64,000 nucleotides of DNA from Abyssalbus ytuae (GCF_022807975.1 NZ_CP094358.1:1612001-1676000); one strand, 5' to 3'; positions 7,103-17,304 are shown, counted from the first letter of the stretch. Notes: generated by a model not told the origin, from the sequence alone. Made by a program: numbers and translations.

Positions 7103-7109
7103 ATTTTAA

Positions 7110-10100
7110 TTATTTTAAAACATCTTTTATCGCTTGTAATTGAGCTTTAAAAGTTGCTATTTCTCTCTCAACAGAACTGGTATGCCCTCCTGCTTTCTTA
7201 ATTTCTTTCAATTTTTTAAGATGTTCTGTTAACCTACGTTGTATTTTATTTTGAGATTTAGTAACAGATTTTTTCCCATGCTGTTGTAATTGCTTTTGGA
7301 AAGCTTTATACATTGCTTTACTATAAAGCTTTTTACCTTTAAAAATACTTTTAAAAATATTCACTAAAGATTTCCATTTCAATATACCTCCAATACCAAT
7401 ATATTCTAACGCTCCTGCACTTCCTACTGGGGTTACTTTATTTTGGTCAGGACCATTTGGATTAATAGAGACATAAAAATTATCTGGCAGATCTGCATCA
7501 TCAAAAATATCTCCTCCATAAATTGTTTGCCCTACAATATATTCAGACCCTTCACTTTCTTTACCAATAATATTTTCCTCGCTTCTTTCATTGAGGTAAA
7601 TATTATCATCTCCATCATCTCTATAATCAATTATTGTACCTGTTTCATCTACAACTGTTGAAGCTATATAATTTGGACCGTCTATATTACTAAAATCAAA
7701 GTTTTTCTCTTCATCCATTTGTCCAAGTCCAATGGGCATCATTCCATCAGGGTCGATAAAATAGATAGGATTATCAAAAGCAAATGTATAAGGAGAGAAC
7801 CTTGTCATTTCTTCAGCTAACGGGTCAATGTTCATCCATCTGCCTAAAGCAACATCATAGTTTCGAGTGTCAAAGTCGTGCCAATTCACACCTAACTCTT
7901 CTTGTACCTCTTTACCATTGTAAGTATATGGATGATGCGTACCATTTATAACGTTATTATAACCCTTGTGCTGTAACCCAAAAGGGTAATAATTATTCTC
8001 TTCAATGATCTCTGCATTCGCAGAAATGACACCGTTGCCATCAGTATCTGAGTAGGATAATCGTATGTTTCCTAAGTGGTCTTTGTATTGGTATACATAA
8101 GTTCCCTCCAACTCTCCCGACGGGGGAGTGTCCGTTACATCAAAATACCCTTCAGGATGGAAAAACATTTTCAAAGAACCATTTTCATACACATAGTTGC
8201 CGGCATAGTCGGTTGTAGTAGTGATACTGGTATTATTATCTACTGCTATTTTCCTTAATTTCATCCCAACAGCGTCATAAATATACGAAATAGTTCCGTT
8301 ATCTGTATTGTTGTTTATGTCAACTTGTACAGGTAAATTCAAGTAGTTATAGGCAATGTTGGTTATCCCTTTATTGGCATCGGATACCATGTTGCCGTTT
8401 TCGTCGTAATCATAATCATTTCCTGATTTGTTACCATCTTTAAACTCTCCTTTTACAGCTGCGGGGGTAATGGCTGCATCGGTAACAGACACTAATTTGT
8501 TGCCGTTGTCATAGCTATAGGAAAGGTCATCCATCATGCCAAAAGTGGTAGCACCTTCATTGGTATGCCCTTTTCGTTGTAATGATAAAATATTGCCGTT
8601 TTTGTCGTAGGTAATCCCGGTTAAAGTGTAACGTTGATCGGAGGTGTTATCTATGGCACTGGTGATGCGGTTTAGGGCATCATAGGTGTAATTATACTGT
8701 TTTAAACTAGAATCATTATTTGTAGTTTTCCACAAAGCCTGGCTTATATTACCATTATATAAAGCTACACCACCGGTATTAGGATCATTATAATTTATTT
8801 GAAACCCAAACAAATCACCTGTACCTAAAGTTATTGAAGAATTACTACCTCCAACATTATTTATTCCTTTTAACCAACCCCTTATGTTATAGCTATAGTC
8901 TATGGTTTGCAGTCCGCCAGTACCATTGCTGCCTCCTACTTTTTTCTGTACCAGTTGACCCAATTCGTCATAGGTGTTCTCGGCTATGAGTTCTTCAGTA
9001 CCCCCATTGATACTTTGAACCTGGGTTTTCAGCCTTCCGGCATGGTCGTACTTAAATTGATCGACAGTTACAATAGCGGCATTACTTCCTCCGGAGATAT
9101 TATAATCCTCACTTACCCCGTCAAAACCATTGCTTTGGGGTGCCCCGCAGACAATATTCCCATCAGCATCTATATACGTTGTATAGGCAGGAACTTCTAT
9201 AGAAGTAATCCCATTGTTGTTATTATCCTTGATATGCGCAGCTTTGGTTTGTTCCACTCTACCTGTAAAATCCAACTCATGCATTACAATATCTGTGGTG
9301 TTTAAATATTCATTCCGGGTTGCAGTGTATATGACCCTGCCTTTTTCATCGTAGGCAGTGAGGGTGGTAATCCAATTGCCGGTCTCCAACACTTTTACTT
9401 TACTACCGGTAGCCAGGCCTTTTACGTTGGTGGCGATGGCTTGTTCGTAAATACTGTTGGTAGGAACGGTAAGGCCTGCCAGGTCAAAAGTATAGTTGTC
9501 GTAATAATTTACTGTGAGCACCTCCAGGTTATCGGTGGGATAGGTGGTATTGCTGTAATAGTGGTAACGGCCTTTGGTAGTGAGCTTTTCTTCAAATTGC
9601 TTGGGAGGGGTACTGCCGCCGTAATGGTTGTTCAATGCTGTTTGCATCTGTGATTGGGTAGCTTCCCCGGTGTGGGTATAAATGCCAGTATAAACAACCC
9701 TCCCAAAGGCATCGTACTTGGTAAAGAGCCATTGGTCGCTTTTCCTCAGGTTGGCATCCTGGGTGAGGACGGGTTGGTCCAATTTGTTATAAACAATGTA
9801 TTCTTTTTCCTTTCCGGGGAGTTGCTTTTCTATTAAACGGTTGCGGTAATCATATTTGTACCGGTAGCCCAGATCATTTACTAAACTTTGCAACGTGGCC
9901 AGGGTATTGGTAGTGGCTTCCATTTTCGGGGGCAACACATAGGTAAGGTTACCATAATCATCATAGACATAATAGGTGTCCGCCCTTTCCGTATTGTCTA
10001 CATAGGTGCGTTTTAACACTATCCTGCCCTGTTTGTCCTTAAATTCTTCGGTGGTATGGTTTTTGGTAGTACCACTATGGTTTTCGTCACGGGTAATGGT

Positions 10101-12083
10101 TTTGTATAATTGCCCGGGCTGATAATAACCGCTCCCGGCAAGTGTGGGGGTATAATCTGCATTTAAACTAACGGTAAACAGGCGTATTTGGTCTGCTGTT
10201 GTATTGGCCTGGTAATCGAATTCTATTTCGTGGCCGCTGCCCAGTTGCCAGGCTTCACCGGGAGCAGCCTGTTTGAGTACCCTGTTTAAAGGGGAGGCCT
10301 CAAATTCTTTTTGGGAATAGGGGTTGGCTTGTGAGAGGTCTAATTCACTACCATAGTGGGATTTATAATATGTAACGGTGGCGCTTTCGGCATCGGTACG
10401 GTAATTAGCTGTATTGCCACCGGCCTGGTAGGGCAGGTAGTCTTTGTCCTGACGGCCAAAACTGTCATAACCGATATGGTTGACTATATCTTTTCCTGAA
10501 GGTGACTGGCCTATAGCTACCTTCTGCATAGGCCTGCCCAAACCATCGTAGTAAGTTACTTGTTCCAGTACATCTTCATTAAACTGAATATCATCACTAT
10601 CCTCCACCGGAATCTGGTAAACCCGTGTGTAAATATAGTTTTGGTTACTGAAAACCGGAGCTTGATAAGGCATTTTTATACACCCGCTATTCGGGCCATG
10701 TTCATCGGGGCACAAGTCGGTATTATTGTTTACATAACCCGCCGGTTGAGAACAAGCACTCTTTGTTACGGAAGGATCTCCGAACCCATCTCCATCGCTG
10801 TCGGCATACCAGGTTACGGGTTGGTTAATGCTATAATTTATCGTTCTTACTGAACTCCAGCACCCTGTTGAATTGTTTCGGGCCCGAAGGTAATAGGCCG
10901 TTCCACTTGTTCTGGTAATGGAGGCCGAGGAATTGGAGGTACTGGTACCGCTGGCACTGCTTTGCCAGTACCAGGTAACTCCACTGGAGGGGGTGCCCCT
11001 GGTCAAAACAGTATTCCCACAGTTATTGGTTATGGTAGGAGCAGAAGGGATAGCCGGCACAGAATTAATACTGTAACTTACTGTCCTTGCCGTACCCCAA
11101 CATCCGTTTGAATTGTTCCTTGCTCTTAGGTAGTAAGTACTCCCACTTATTAAAGTAATAGACGCTGAGGAATTGAAAGTACTGGTGCCGGTGGCACTGT
11201 TCTGCCAATACCAGGTAACTCCACTGGACGGGGTGCCCCTGGCCAAAACAGTATTCCCACAGTTATTGGTTATGGTAGGAGCAGAAGGGGTAGCCGGCAC
11301 AGGATTAATACTGTAACTTACTGTCCTTGCCGTACCCCAACATCCGTTTGAATTGTTCCTGGCTCTTAGGTAGTAAGTACTCCCACTGGTGCGGGTGATT
11401 GATTTCGAGGTATTGGAGGTACTGGTGCCGCTGGCACTGCTTTGCCAATACCAGGTGATTCCGCCGGGAGGGTTGCCCCTGGTTAAAAGACTCTCACCAC
11501 AGTTGTTGCTTACCAACACTAAGGAGGGGGTAGCCGGCACCATATTAATACTATAATTTACAGATCTTGCCAAACCCCAACACCCGGTTAAAATATTTTG
11601 ACCCCGAAGGTAATAAACACTGCCACTGGTTCTGGTAACCGATGCCGAGGAATTGGAGGTACTGGTGCCGCCGGCACTACTTTGCCAGTACCAGGTGATT
11701 CCCAAAGGTGGGGTGCCCCTGGTTAAAACCGTGTTGCCACAATTAATTGTTACCACAGGTGCAGCCGGGGTTGCAGGTAATGGGGATTCATCTATACTGC
11801 CATTACAATTATTATCCTTTCCATCACATAATTCAGGGGCCCCGGGATAAATGTTTGGGTTATTGTCATTACAGTCCCATTCGGAAGAAGGAGCAACATA
11901 CCCCACAGGTCGGTTATATTCACATACCGCCTGTACCGGATCTCCATAACCATCTCCATCTCTGTCCCGATACCACGCTTTCTTACCAGAATCATCATTA
12001 TTACAAGGATTGAGTACTATTTGACTACAAATTACACTTGGGGTAAACATCAAGAATAGTAGAGTGCCTAGTGAATTTTTCAT
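7110..12083 (-). CDS. Secreted RHS polymorphic-toxin protein with metal-binding motif, Ig-like repeats, DUF6443 and RHS core
   Basis: This encodes 1657 residues with a signal peptide at 1-19 (cleavage near VICSQ). Domains in order: a Ca-binding-like motif rich in Asp (about 37-97: RDRDGDGYGDP, DCNDNNPNIYPGAPELCDG); four Ig-like repeats of about 80 residues (101-420), each with NCG, TWYWQSSA and GCW landmarks; another DGDGFGDP motif; a DUF6443-type region (YIYTRVYQIP to YDGLGRPMQKVA); many YD repeats (YDAFGRVVYTG, YDELGQLVQKK, YDKNGNILS); and the RHS core (YQYKDHLGNIRLSYSD, YYPFGLQHKGYN, YNGKEVQEELG, LGRWMNIDPLAE). The tip after DPDGMMP (about 1437-1657) has an acidic linker and a basic helical end with AGGHTSSVEREI; I do not recognise its activity. 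RHS shells encapsulate such toxins. The gene starts 11 bp after the gene at 12095. Confidence 0.9.
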   Translation of the reverse strand: MKNSLGTLLFLMFTPSVICSQIVLNPCNNDDSGKKAWYRDRDGDGYGDPVQAVCEYNRPVGYVAPSSEWDCNDNNPNIYPGAPELCDGKDNNCNGSIDESPLPATPAAPVVTINCGNTVLTRGTPPLGITWYWQSSAGGTSTSNSSASVTRTSGSVYYLRGQNILTGCWGLARSVNYSINMVPATPSLVLVSNNCGESLLTRGNPPGGITWYWQSSASGTSTSNTSKSITRTSGSTYYLRARNNSNGCWGTARTVSYSINPVPATPSAPTITNNCGNTVLARGTPSSGVTWYWQNSATGTSTFNSSASITLISGSTYYLRARNNSNGCWGTARTVSYSINSVPAIPSAPTITNNCGNTVLTRGTPSSGVTWYWQSSASGTSTSNSSASITRTSGTAYYLRARNNSTGCWSSVRTINYSINQPVTWYADSDGDGFGDPSVTKSACSQPAGYVNNNTDLCPDEHGPNSGCIKMPYQAPVFSNQNYIYTRVYQIPVEDSDDIQFNEDVLEQVTYYDGLGRPMQKVAIGQSPSGKDIVNHIGYDSFGRQDKDYLPYQAGGNTANYRTDAESATVTYYKSHYGSELDLSQANPYSQKEFEASPLNRVLKQAAPGEAWQLGSGHEIEFDYQANTTADQIRLFTVSLNADYTPTLAGSGYYQPGQLYKTITRDENHSGTTKNHTTEEFKDKQGRIVLKRTYVDNTERADTYYVYDDYGNLTYVLPPKMEATTNTLATLQSLVNDLGYRYKYDYRNRLIEKQLPGKEKEYIVYNKLDQPVLTQDANLRKSDQWLFTKYDAFGRVVYTGIYTHTGEATQSQMQTALNNHYGGSTPPKQFEEKLTTKGRYHYYSNTTYPTDNLEVLTVNYYDNYTFDLAGLTVPTNSIYEQAIATNVKGLATGSKVKVLETGNWITTLTAYDEKGRVIYTATRNEYLNTTDIVMHELDFTGRVEQTKAAHIKDNNNNGITSIEVPAYTTYIDADGNIVCGAPQSNGFDGVSEDYNISGGSNAAIVTVDQFKYDHAGRLKTQVQSINGGTEELIAENTYDELGQLVQKKVGGSNGTGGLQTIDYSYNIRGWLKGINNVGGSNSSITLGTGDLFGFQINYNDPNTGGVALYNGNISQALWKTTNNDSSLKQYNYTYDALNRITSAIDNTSDQRYTLTGITYDKNGNILSLQRKGHTNEGATTFGMMDDLSYSYDNGNKLVSVTDAAITPAAVKGEFKDGNKSGNDYDYDENGNMVSDANKGITNIAYNYLNLPVQVDINNNTDNGTISYIYDAVGMKLRKIAVDNNTSITTTTDYAGNYVYENGSLKMFFHPEGYFDVTDTPPSGELEGTYVYQYKDHLGNIRLSYSDTDGNGVISANAEIIEENNYYPFGLQHKGYNNVINGTHHPYTYNGKEVQEELGVNWHDFDTRNYDVALGRWMNIDPLAEEMTRFSPYTFAFDNPIYFIDPDGMMPIGLGQMDEEKNFDFSNIDGPNYIASTVVDETGTIIDYRDDGDDNIYLNERSEENIIGKESEGSEYIVGQTIYGGDIFDDADLPDNFYVSINPNGPDQNKVTPVGSAGALEYIGIGGILKWKSLVNIFKSIFKGKKLYSKAMYKAFQKQLQQHGKKSVTKSQNKIQRRLTEHLKKLKEIKKAGGHTSSVEREIATFKAQLQAIKDVLK
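8169..8386 (-). repeat. Tract shared with the detached RHS tip (copy in the complete rhs gene)
   Basis: Partner of 6142-6359: 218 bp, 5 mismatches, no gaps by eye. It lies just upstream of the RHS core in the complete gene, which is where a crossover would exchange core and tip together. Confidence 0.85.
10826..11783 (-). repeat. Four in-frame Ig-like repeats, about 240 bp each
   Basis: Four tandem units within the rhs gene, each encoding about 80 residues with conserved P-A-(T/I)-P, NNCG, TRG-x-P, TWYWQ, TSTSNSS, YYLRARNNS-x-GCW and YSIN. Units 3 and 4 are the most alike, and parts of them are near-identical at DNA level, pointing to recent duplication and likely copy-number change. Domains like this commonly act as spacers or adhesive segments in secreted Bacteroidota proteins. 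Confidence 0.85.
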
Positions 12084-12094
12084 TTTAATAACAA

Positions 12095-15000
12095 TTATTT
12101 TTTATAATCATATTTATATTCCTCAATAATCTTATGATTATCATCTTTTATATATTGCAAACGATTAAACTCGTCATATTCATAAAAAGTAGTATAGCCT
12201 TTGGGAGTTGTCATACTAGTTATTCCTACTGGAGGAATATAAGTATAACTGTTGATTTCTGAATTCTTAAAATAACTATGATCCCTTAATTGCTCAAACA
12301 TACTTATTAGTGTTGCTTCATTTATATTTGAATCTTCCCCATTAGAAATTTCTTTAATCTCATTGATCAGGTTAGTAATTTCCTCTGGCATTCCTTCATA
12401 AGTTGCATTATTAATTTTTGCTATCAGATATTCGTTATTATATCCCCACACATAAATTACATGCATACCACTTATCTGAGAAACTTCTAGCGGATTTCCA
12501 AAAACATCATATTTATGAAACTGAACTTGGTTTTCCAGCACATTGTCTGTAGCAGGCTTTCCTTTTAAAGTTTGAACTAATTGAGGAAGTACGAACCCAT
12601 CTCCCCAAGTATTATAGACAGTATATTTAGTAGAAATTAATTTTTCATCAGATCCTTTATTTACATAAGATTTTATGTTTATAGGAGTGGCCTTATGGAG
12701 CTTATTTATTAACGCTTGTTCTGCTATAGTGGGATTTTGTATGTCTAACGGATACTGGGTTTTCAAAGTCCTTGCTTCATCGTTACTTAACGTGGTTCTT
12801 ACGTGAATAGGCAAATTATGATTTACACCATAATTGTATGTTACATTTTGTATTAAAGAATCAACTTTCCCAGTTGCACCATAATAATAATCTTTGGTTA
12901 AAGTTTCGTTTAATTTGGTATCAAATTTATAGAAACGTATATTATTATCCCCATTACCTTGCCGAGTTCTCCAGCCATTAATAACAATATTATCACCTGA
13001 TGATATACAAGCTTTATGGGCGCTATTTGTTGAAGTAGTATATGCCAACTTGTTTAAACTGGGGTTAAGCTCACCAGGAACTACAATCGTACAAATATCT
13101 TGCCATGTAATGCCTCCATAAAAACTTCCTCCTGTTATTACTACAGATTTTTCAAATTCGTATATATGTTCGTTACTTTTTAATAGTCTTCCTGTTTTAT
13201 CATATTGAGAAGTTCTTTTTAATTGCCCAAGAACAGGATTGGTCTCCACATACGGCTCACCAAGTCTTGGATTATAGGAACTGGGAATCCCAGGCAAACC
13301 AGAATTGTTCGTATAAAACTTCTGGTCATAATATTCATAGAGGGTAGACCCCAACATATTTCCTGCTGCATCTTCAACTGTCTCTCTCACTTTGGGATAA
13401 GTAATTTCATTAAGGGTACTACCATATATATTATTGGTTTGTCTTTCCAAAGTATCATAATGTCCGCTACTTGTTTCATAGCAATCAGGGTCTATATTAC
13501 CTTGGGTTCTTTTAACATCATGAAGTTGGATATGTTGTTGAATATTATGGGTTAAATAATCCAGTGTTTTTATGTATTGTTCTCCCTCATTAGTCTTATC
13601 TACAATTTTTGAGATTCTGGGAGAATTACTCCAAATATTTTGTTCTATGTTCTTAAAATATCTACGATTTAAACTTGCCGATATACCTAACAGACTATTT
13701 GCTATAAACACCTTATAACTACCAGAAGGAAGAAAATGACCGCCACCAGGAAATATAAGTTTACTAGATGAAGTAGGAACTCCATACGTATAATATACTA
13801 TATCACTATCATTATTCTCTATCATTTCTTTGATCTCACAAAAAGTTTTGCTATTGTCACTATGATTATTCCCTACATAGTTCTCATAACATACTCTAAA
13901 AGAATGAGTTTGTGAACCTACTTGAACAGGCACATCTTTACACTCTCCGGGACAAAGTATAACTTGTGTATTAAATCCATGTGGTTCAATACACCCGTTT
14001 GGAAGTTGTGTATAGCTTGGCCCTGTGTTAGATGCAGATGTACTTTTGTAAATAGCCATAAAAAATATTCTTCCTGTTTGAGAATAATTCCCAGTTGAGG
14101 TTGAATTAAAAAAATACGCTGTTTCATCGGTTATAATTTCACCATTGGCAACCGTAAAATCTGTTGTAATCGTTTTAGGATAATACCAAAAACCATCATC
14201 ACAATCGTAATCTGATTCTTGAGCTGCAGGGTCGGAGCCACTACCAACGCCACCTAGTGACTGCCAAAAAGTTTTACTCTCATTAACATTATCTACAATA
14301 AAGTGATCTATTTCAAAACTTGTAGATCCACCAATTGGATAGTAAATTTCCTTTAACATTCCTTTAGTTTTAGAATTAAAATGAGGCTCACGGTTAGCAC
14401 CAGAAAAAACTCTGCCATACTCATCTATATATTTTGGGATCAATGTGGTATTGGCACTCCCATTATTTCCATTATAATATCCCAGGTAATCTATTGCTAA
14501 TGATTTACGGCTGGGTAATTTATTATCTCCTCTATAATTAAAAGAATATGTTTGTATATGGGAAGTTTCATTCAGAGGTTGTTGAGTTGTTATATTGCCC
14601 CCTTCAATTGTAATTGAATCTAATTTTAATCGATAATCTTCTTCTGTTTTGTTTAAAGCATCACTGGAAAAATAAGAATGATGAAAAGAGAACGTTTTTA
14701 AAAGTTTCGTGTCATATCTAACTTCTATTTGATCTAATTTTTTTCTACCTGTTAAATCCAAACGGTTTTCATTATGATAAAACATCATCCTACTTTTACC
14801 ATTGAGATCAATACTTAACAATGTGGGTTGTTTGATTCTCAAATCATTTAAACTAGAGGTAGTTATAAATGTATTTATTGTAGGGTCATAATCGGGAGTT
14901 TTACCACAATCAGATAAAACATTTCTAGCCATTTGTTGGTTATAATAAACCTGAGGCTGATCCCAATATTTTGAAGGAGTATATTTAAATTTAAAAATAT

Positions 15001-15838
15001 CTTTTTTATTAGCTGATTCAATTTTTGATAAATACCAAGAAGAGTTATAAACTCTAGTACCTTCATTACCCCCTGATGAAAAAGTTACTGTGGTCTCTTC
15101 GGGGACATTAAAATAGTAAACATCCCCTTTAGCATTAGTAATAATCCAATTAGTAATACTTCCTGAAGCGCTTGTTATATAATTCACTTCAATATCTGAG
15201 TCCTTAATACTTACGGCTTTTCCTGTTTGGTAATCTATTACAATTGTTCCTGATAGACCCGGAGCCGAAAAATTGTAAACATCAGGCATTAGATCCACCT
15301 CTCCAATTGCATGATCATTTCTTATATTAATATAACTTTGAATCCGTGTTAACTCATGGTCATAATCTTCAAAATCAGCATATAATCCATTTTCCAAAGA
15401 TCGTAGGGAACTTATATAGGCATTGAATTCAATAATATCGGGGTTATTAATTTTATACTCAGGACCTCCAGATGTCAAATCATCTGGTAAATCATTTACT
15501 TTTCTACTTACCACACCTCCTGCCTGTAAAGTCCAGCCTGCACCTACACTAGTAGAAATACTTTGTACTTTGATTGCTGATAACTCATAAGAGACTAAAA
15601 TAGGCACTGAAAATTCCCTGCCTTTAATATTATATATAGGAATAGAAATATTTGGCTTACCAGTATAATAGGATATAGGAATATTGCCATACTGAATAAA
15701 AGCCTCTGCTTCGGGAGAATTTGGCACTTTAACTATACTATTTACATTAAAAAAGTCATCTAGGTTTTCATCATTTTCCTGACAAAAAATATAATTCGTA
15801 ATAAAAATCAATAAAAAATATGAGAATTTAATCTTCAT
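12095..15838 (-). CDS. Secreted SpvB/YD-repeat protein, RHS-associated
   Basis: This encodes 1247 residues with a signal peptide at 1-19 (ending NYIFCQ). The N-terminal region, with SPEAEAFIQYGNIPISYYTG, SIPIYNIKGREFSVPI and VGAGWTLQAGGVVSR, is the SpvB/TcB-like entry region common to Bacteroidota RHS proteins. The middle contains beta-rich repeats, and the C-terminus ends in YD-repeat motifs (KYDVFGNPLEVSQ, YVWGYNNEYLIAKI, YEYDEFNRLQYIKDD) with no RHS core and no tip. It therefore carries no toxin of its own. It lies 3 bp downstream of the tail-fibre-like gene and 11 bp upstream of the complete rhs gene, so the three are co-transcribed. A shell or adaptor partner of the RHS protein is a reasonable inference, not a demonstrated role. 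Confidence 0.85.
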   Translation of the reverse strand: MKIKFSYFLLIFITNYIFCQENDENLDDFFNVNSIVKVPNSPEAEAFIQYGNIPISYYTGKPNISIPIYNIKGREFSVPILVSYELSAIKVQSISTSVGAGWTLQAGGVVSRKVNDLPDDLTSGGPEYKINNPDIIEFNAYISSLRSLENGLYADFEDYDHELTRIQSYINIRNDHAIGEVDLMPDVYNFSAPGLSGTIVIDYQTGKAVSIKDSDIEVNYITSASGSITNWIITNAKGDVYYFNVPEETTVTFSSGGNEGTRVYNSSWYLSKIESANKKDIFKFKYTPSKYWDQPQVYYNQQMARNVLSDCGKTPDYDPTINTFITTSSLNDLRIKQPTLLSIDLNGKSRMMFYHNENRLDLTGRKKLDQIEVRYDTKLLKTFSFHHSYFSSDALNKTEEDYRLKLDSITIEGGNITTQQPLNETSHIQTYSFNYRGDNKLPSRKSLAIDYLGYYNGNNGSANTTLIPKYIDEYGRVFSGANREPHFNSKTKGMLKEIYYPIGGSTSFEIDHFIVDNVNESKTFWQSLGGVGSGSDPAAQESDYDCDDGFWYYPKTITTDFTVANGEIITDETAYFFNSTSTGNYSQTGRIFFMAIYKSTSASNTGPSYTQLPNGCIEPHGFNTQVILCPGECKDVPVQVGSQTHSFRVCYENYVGNNHSDNSKTFCEIKEMIENNDSDIVYYTYGVPTSSSKLIFPGGGHFLPSGSYKVFIANSLLGISASLNRRYFKNIEQNIWSNSPRISKIVDKTNEGEQYIKTLDYLTHNIQQHIQLHDVKRTQGNIDPDCYETSSGHYDTLERQTNNIYGSTLNEITYPKVRETVEDAAGNMLGSTLYEYYDQKFYTNNSGLPGIPSSYNPRLGEPYVETNPVLGQLKRTSQYDKTGRLLKSNEHIYEFEKSVVITGGSFYGGITWQDICTIVVPGELNPSLNKLAYTTSTNSAHKACISSGDNIVINGWRTRQGNGDNNIRFYKFDTKLNETLTKDYYYGATGKVDSLIQNVTYNYGVNHNLPIHVRTTLSNDEARTLKTQYPLDIQNPTIAEQALINKLHKATPINIKSYVNKGSDEKLISTKYTVYNTWGDGFVLPQLVQTLKGKPATDNVLENQVQFHKYDVFGNPLEVSQISGMHVIYVWGYNNEYLIAKINNATYEGMPEEITNLINEIKEISNGEDSNINEATLISMFEQLRDHSYFKNSEINSYTYIPPVGITSMTTPKGYTTFYEYDEFNRLQYIKDDNHKIIEEYKYDYKK

Positions 15839-15841
15839 CAG

Positions 15842-16782
15842 TTAGTTTTTTAGATTGAGTACTTCTTGAATAAGTTTTTCAAGCCTGGAAAGTTTATCTT
15901 GTAGTTCTTTATTTTCAGGTGCTTGATTTTCTATTTTCTTCTCCTTTTCAATTGTACAAAGTGTTAATTCTTCTATTTTCTGTAAAAGTTTTATATTCAT
16001 CTCACTAACGTGAATACCGTTTTCTTCCATCTCTTTTGCAGTGGACATTTCAGGAAGGTGACCGTTTTCTTTTATGAATTTTTGTACTTCTACCAATTTT
16101 AATAAGTTATAATCTTTATCAAAAACAAAGTCAGCCCCGGCATTGACGATCACTTTTACCTCGCGGGAGTGTATGTTACCGGCTACCGTGAGTTTGGAGT
16201 CCGGGGTAGTGGTACCGATGCCTACATTTCCTTTTCCGCGGCTGATTGCAAAGGTATTCCATTGGTCTCCCTCTTGATTTGTATTACTTACCCCTATTCC
16301 AAATATGTTTTCACCAAAATTTTCAGAAAATCCTATATTTACACCAATAATATCTCCATCCTGATGCATCTGGATCACGGGATTATCTTTTTCGGTATTA
16401 TTATCAGTGTCTACATCAACATTTGTGTATGAAGAAATATGTAATTTTGAAAAATGGCTAACCATGCCGATACCAACATCTCCATCACTTTTAATAATCA
16501 CCCTATCGGGGGCACTTGTATCTATCAGATTTCTGAATTTCACTATATTGCTAGTTTGTGTATTTATATGTAACACTGTGGTCCCTATATGTCATTTGAA
16601 TCGATAATAAGAGAGTTTCGTCAGTCACTGTCACATAACTTTCGTTTGCATTCCATATTCCATCTATTGTTTTGGGTTTTTTAATTTCTAACTTAGCCTT
16701 AGGAGTTGAGGTTCCTATCCCTACTTTATCACCGCTATCGTTAATTTGTGTATTGATATTGACTAAAAAATAATCCTTTCAT
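15842..16782 (-). pseudogene. Frameshifted tail-fibre-like protein (VGIGT repeats, intramolecular-chaperone-like end)
   Basis: The intact frame 15842-16576 encodes 244 residues: VGIGTTTPDSKLTVAGNIHSREV-type beta-helix repeats, then ADFVFDKDYNLLKLVEVQKF, HLPEMSTAKEMEENGIHVSEMN and a coiled-coil end (LLQKIEELTLCTIEKEKKI). This C-terminal block is common in Bacteroidota tail-fibre-like proteins and resembles S74-type chaperone ends. Upstream, to an ATG at 16780-16782, the other frames encode further family sequence (NDSGDKVGIGTSTPKAKLEI), but at least two frameshifts interrupt it and no signal peptide remains. So the gene is N-terminally broken, or the bases contain errors. It is the first gene of the RHS operon, and its family often accompanies rhs genes in these bacteria. 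Confidence 0.7.
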
Positions 16783-17304
16783 ATTGGTTGGTATTAGTTT
16801 GGTTATCATTCAATTTTATTAATAGGCTTAAAAAAGAGAGAATTTTAAAGAGACAAATCTGCAATTAAACAGTACGAATTTATAAACTAATCTGATGATT
16901 TTATATTTTTTAAGGTCAGCAAAAGGTCAACATTTTTAAGGAATAATCAACATTTTTAAAAAAGGCAAAACTTCCTTTATCAAACTTAAGGAGTGAGAAT
17001 GGTAAATTACAAGAAGTTGTTGTACGGATTTATAAATTTACACTGCAAAATCGGAGCAGATTATTGTATGAAAACATTGCTTATCAAATTAAAGACATAC
17101 CCCTGCGCTTCCCCTCCATGAGGGGAATTAAAGTGTTGTTAGATACCAACTCCTGACATAAAGCATCTTTTGAATTGAAGAATTATGCTTGCTGAGAGAA
17201 TGTTTTAAACATTCATTCCAACTAGTGGATATAAAATTTTTCAAAGTTTATTTGAGCAAAAGAGAACACCCTAAGGGTTTATTAATTTCTCCTAATAACA
17301 AAAA
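16783..17304. other. Non-coding gap between the RHS operon and cox1
   Basis: AT-rich, about 520 bp. It must contain the promoter for the leftward RHS operon, but I see no good TTG-N-TAnnTTTG pair. A C-rich imperfect hairpin (CCCCTCCATGAGGGG, 17113-17127) is present. No gene is seen. Confidence 0.45.

Noticed and set aside
7443-10853. Several plus-strand open frames of 60-130 codons inside the complete rhs gene
   Set aside because: All are antisense to clear YD-repeat coding sequence and show no domain.
11747-12013. Open frame on the plus strand opposite the N-terminus of the rhs gene
   Set aside because: It is the complement of the Asp/Asn-rich metal-binding motif, has no start context and no recognisable domain.
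17113-17127. CCCCTCCATGAGGGG as a terminator of the cox operon
   Set aside because: It is short, has no T-run on either strand, and a much better terminator lies at 17305-17321.
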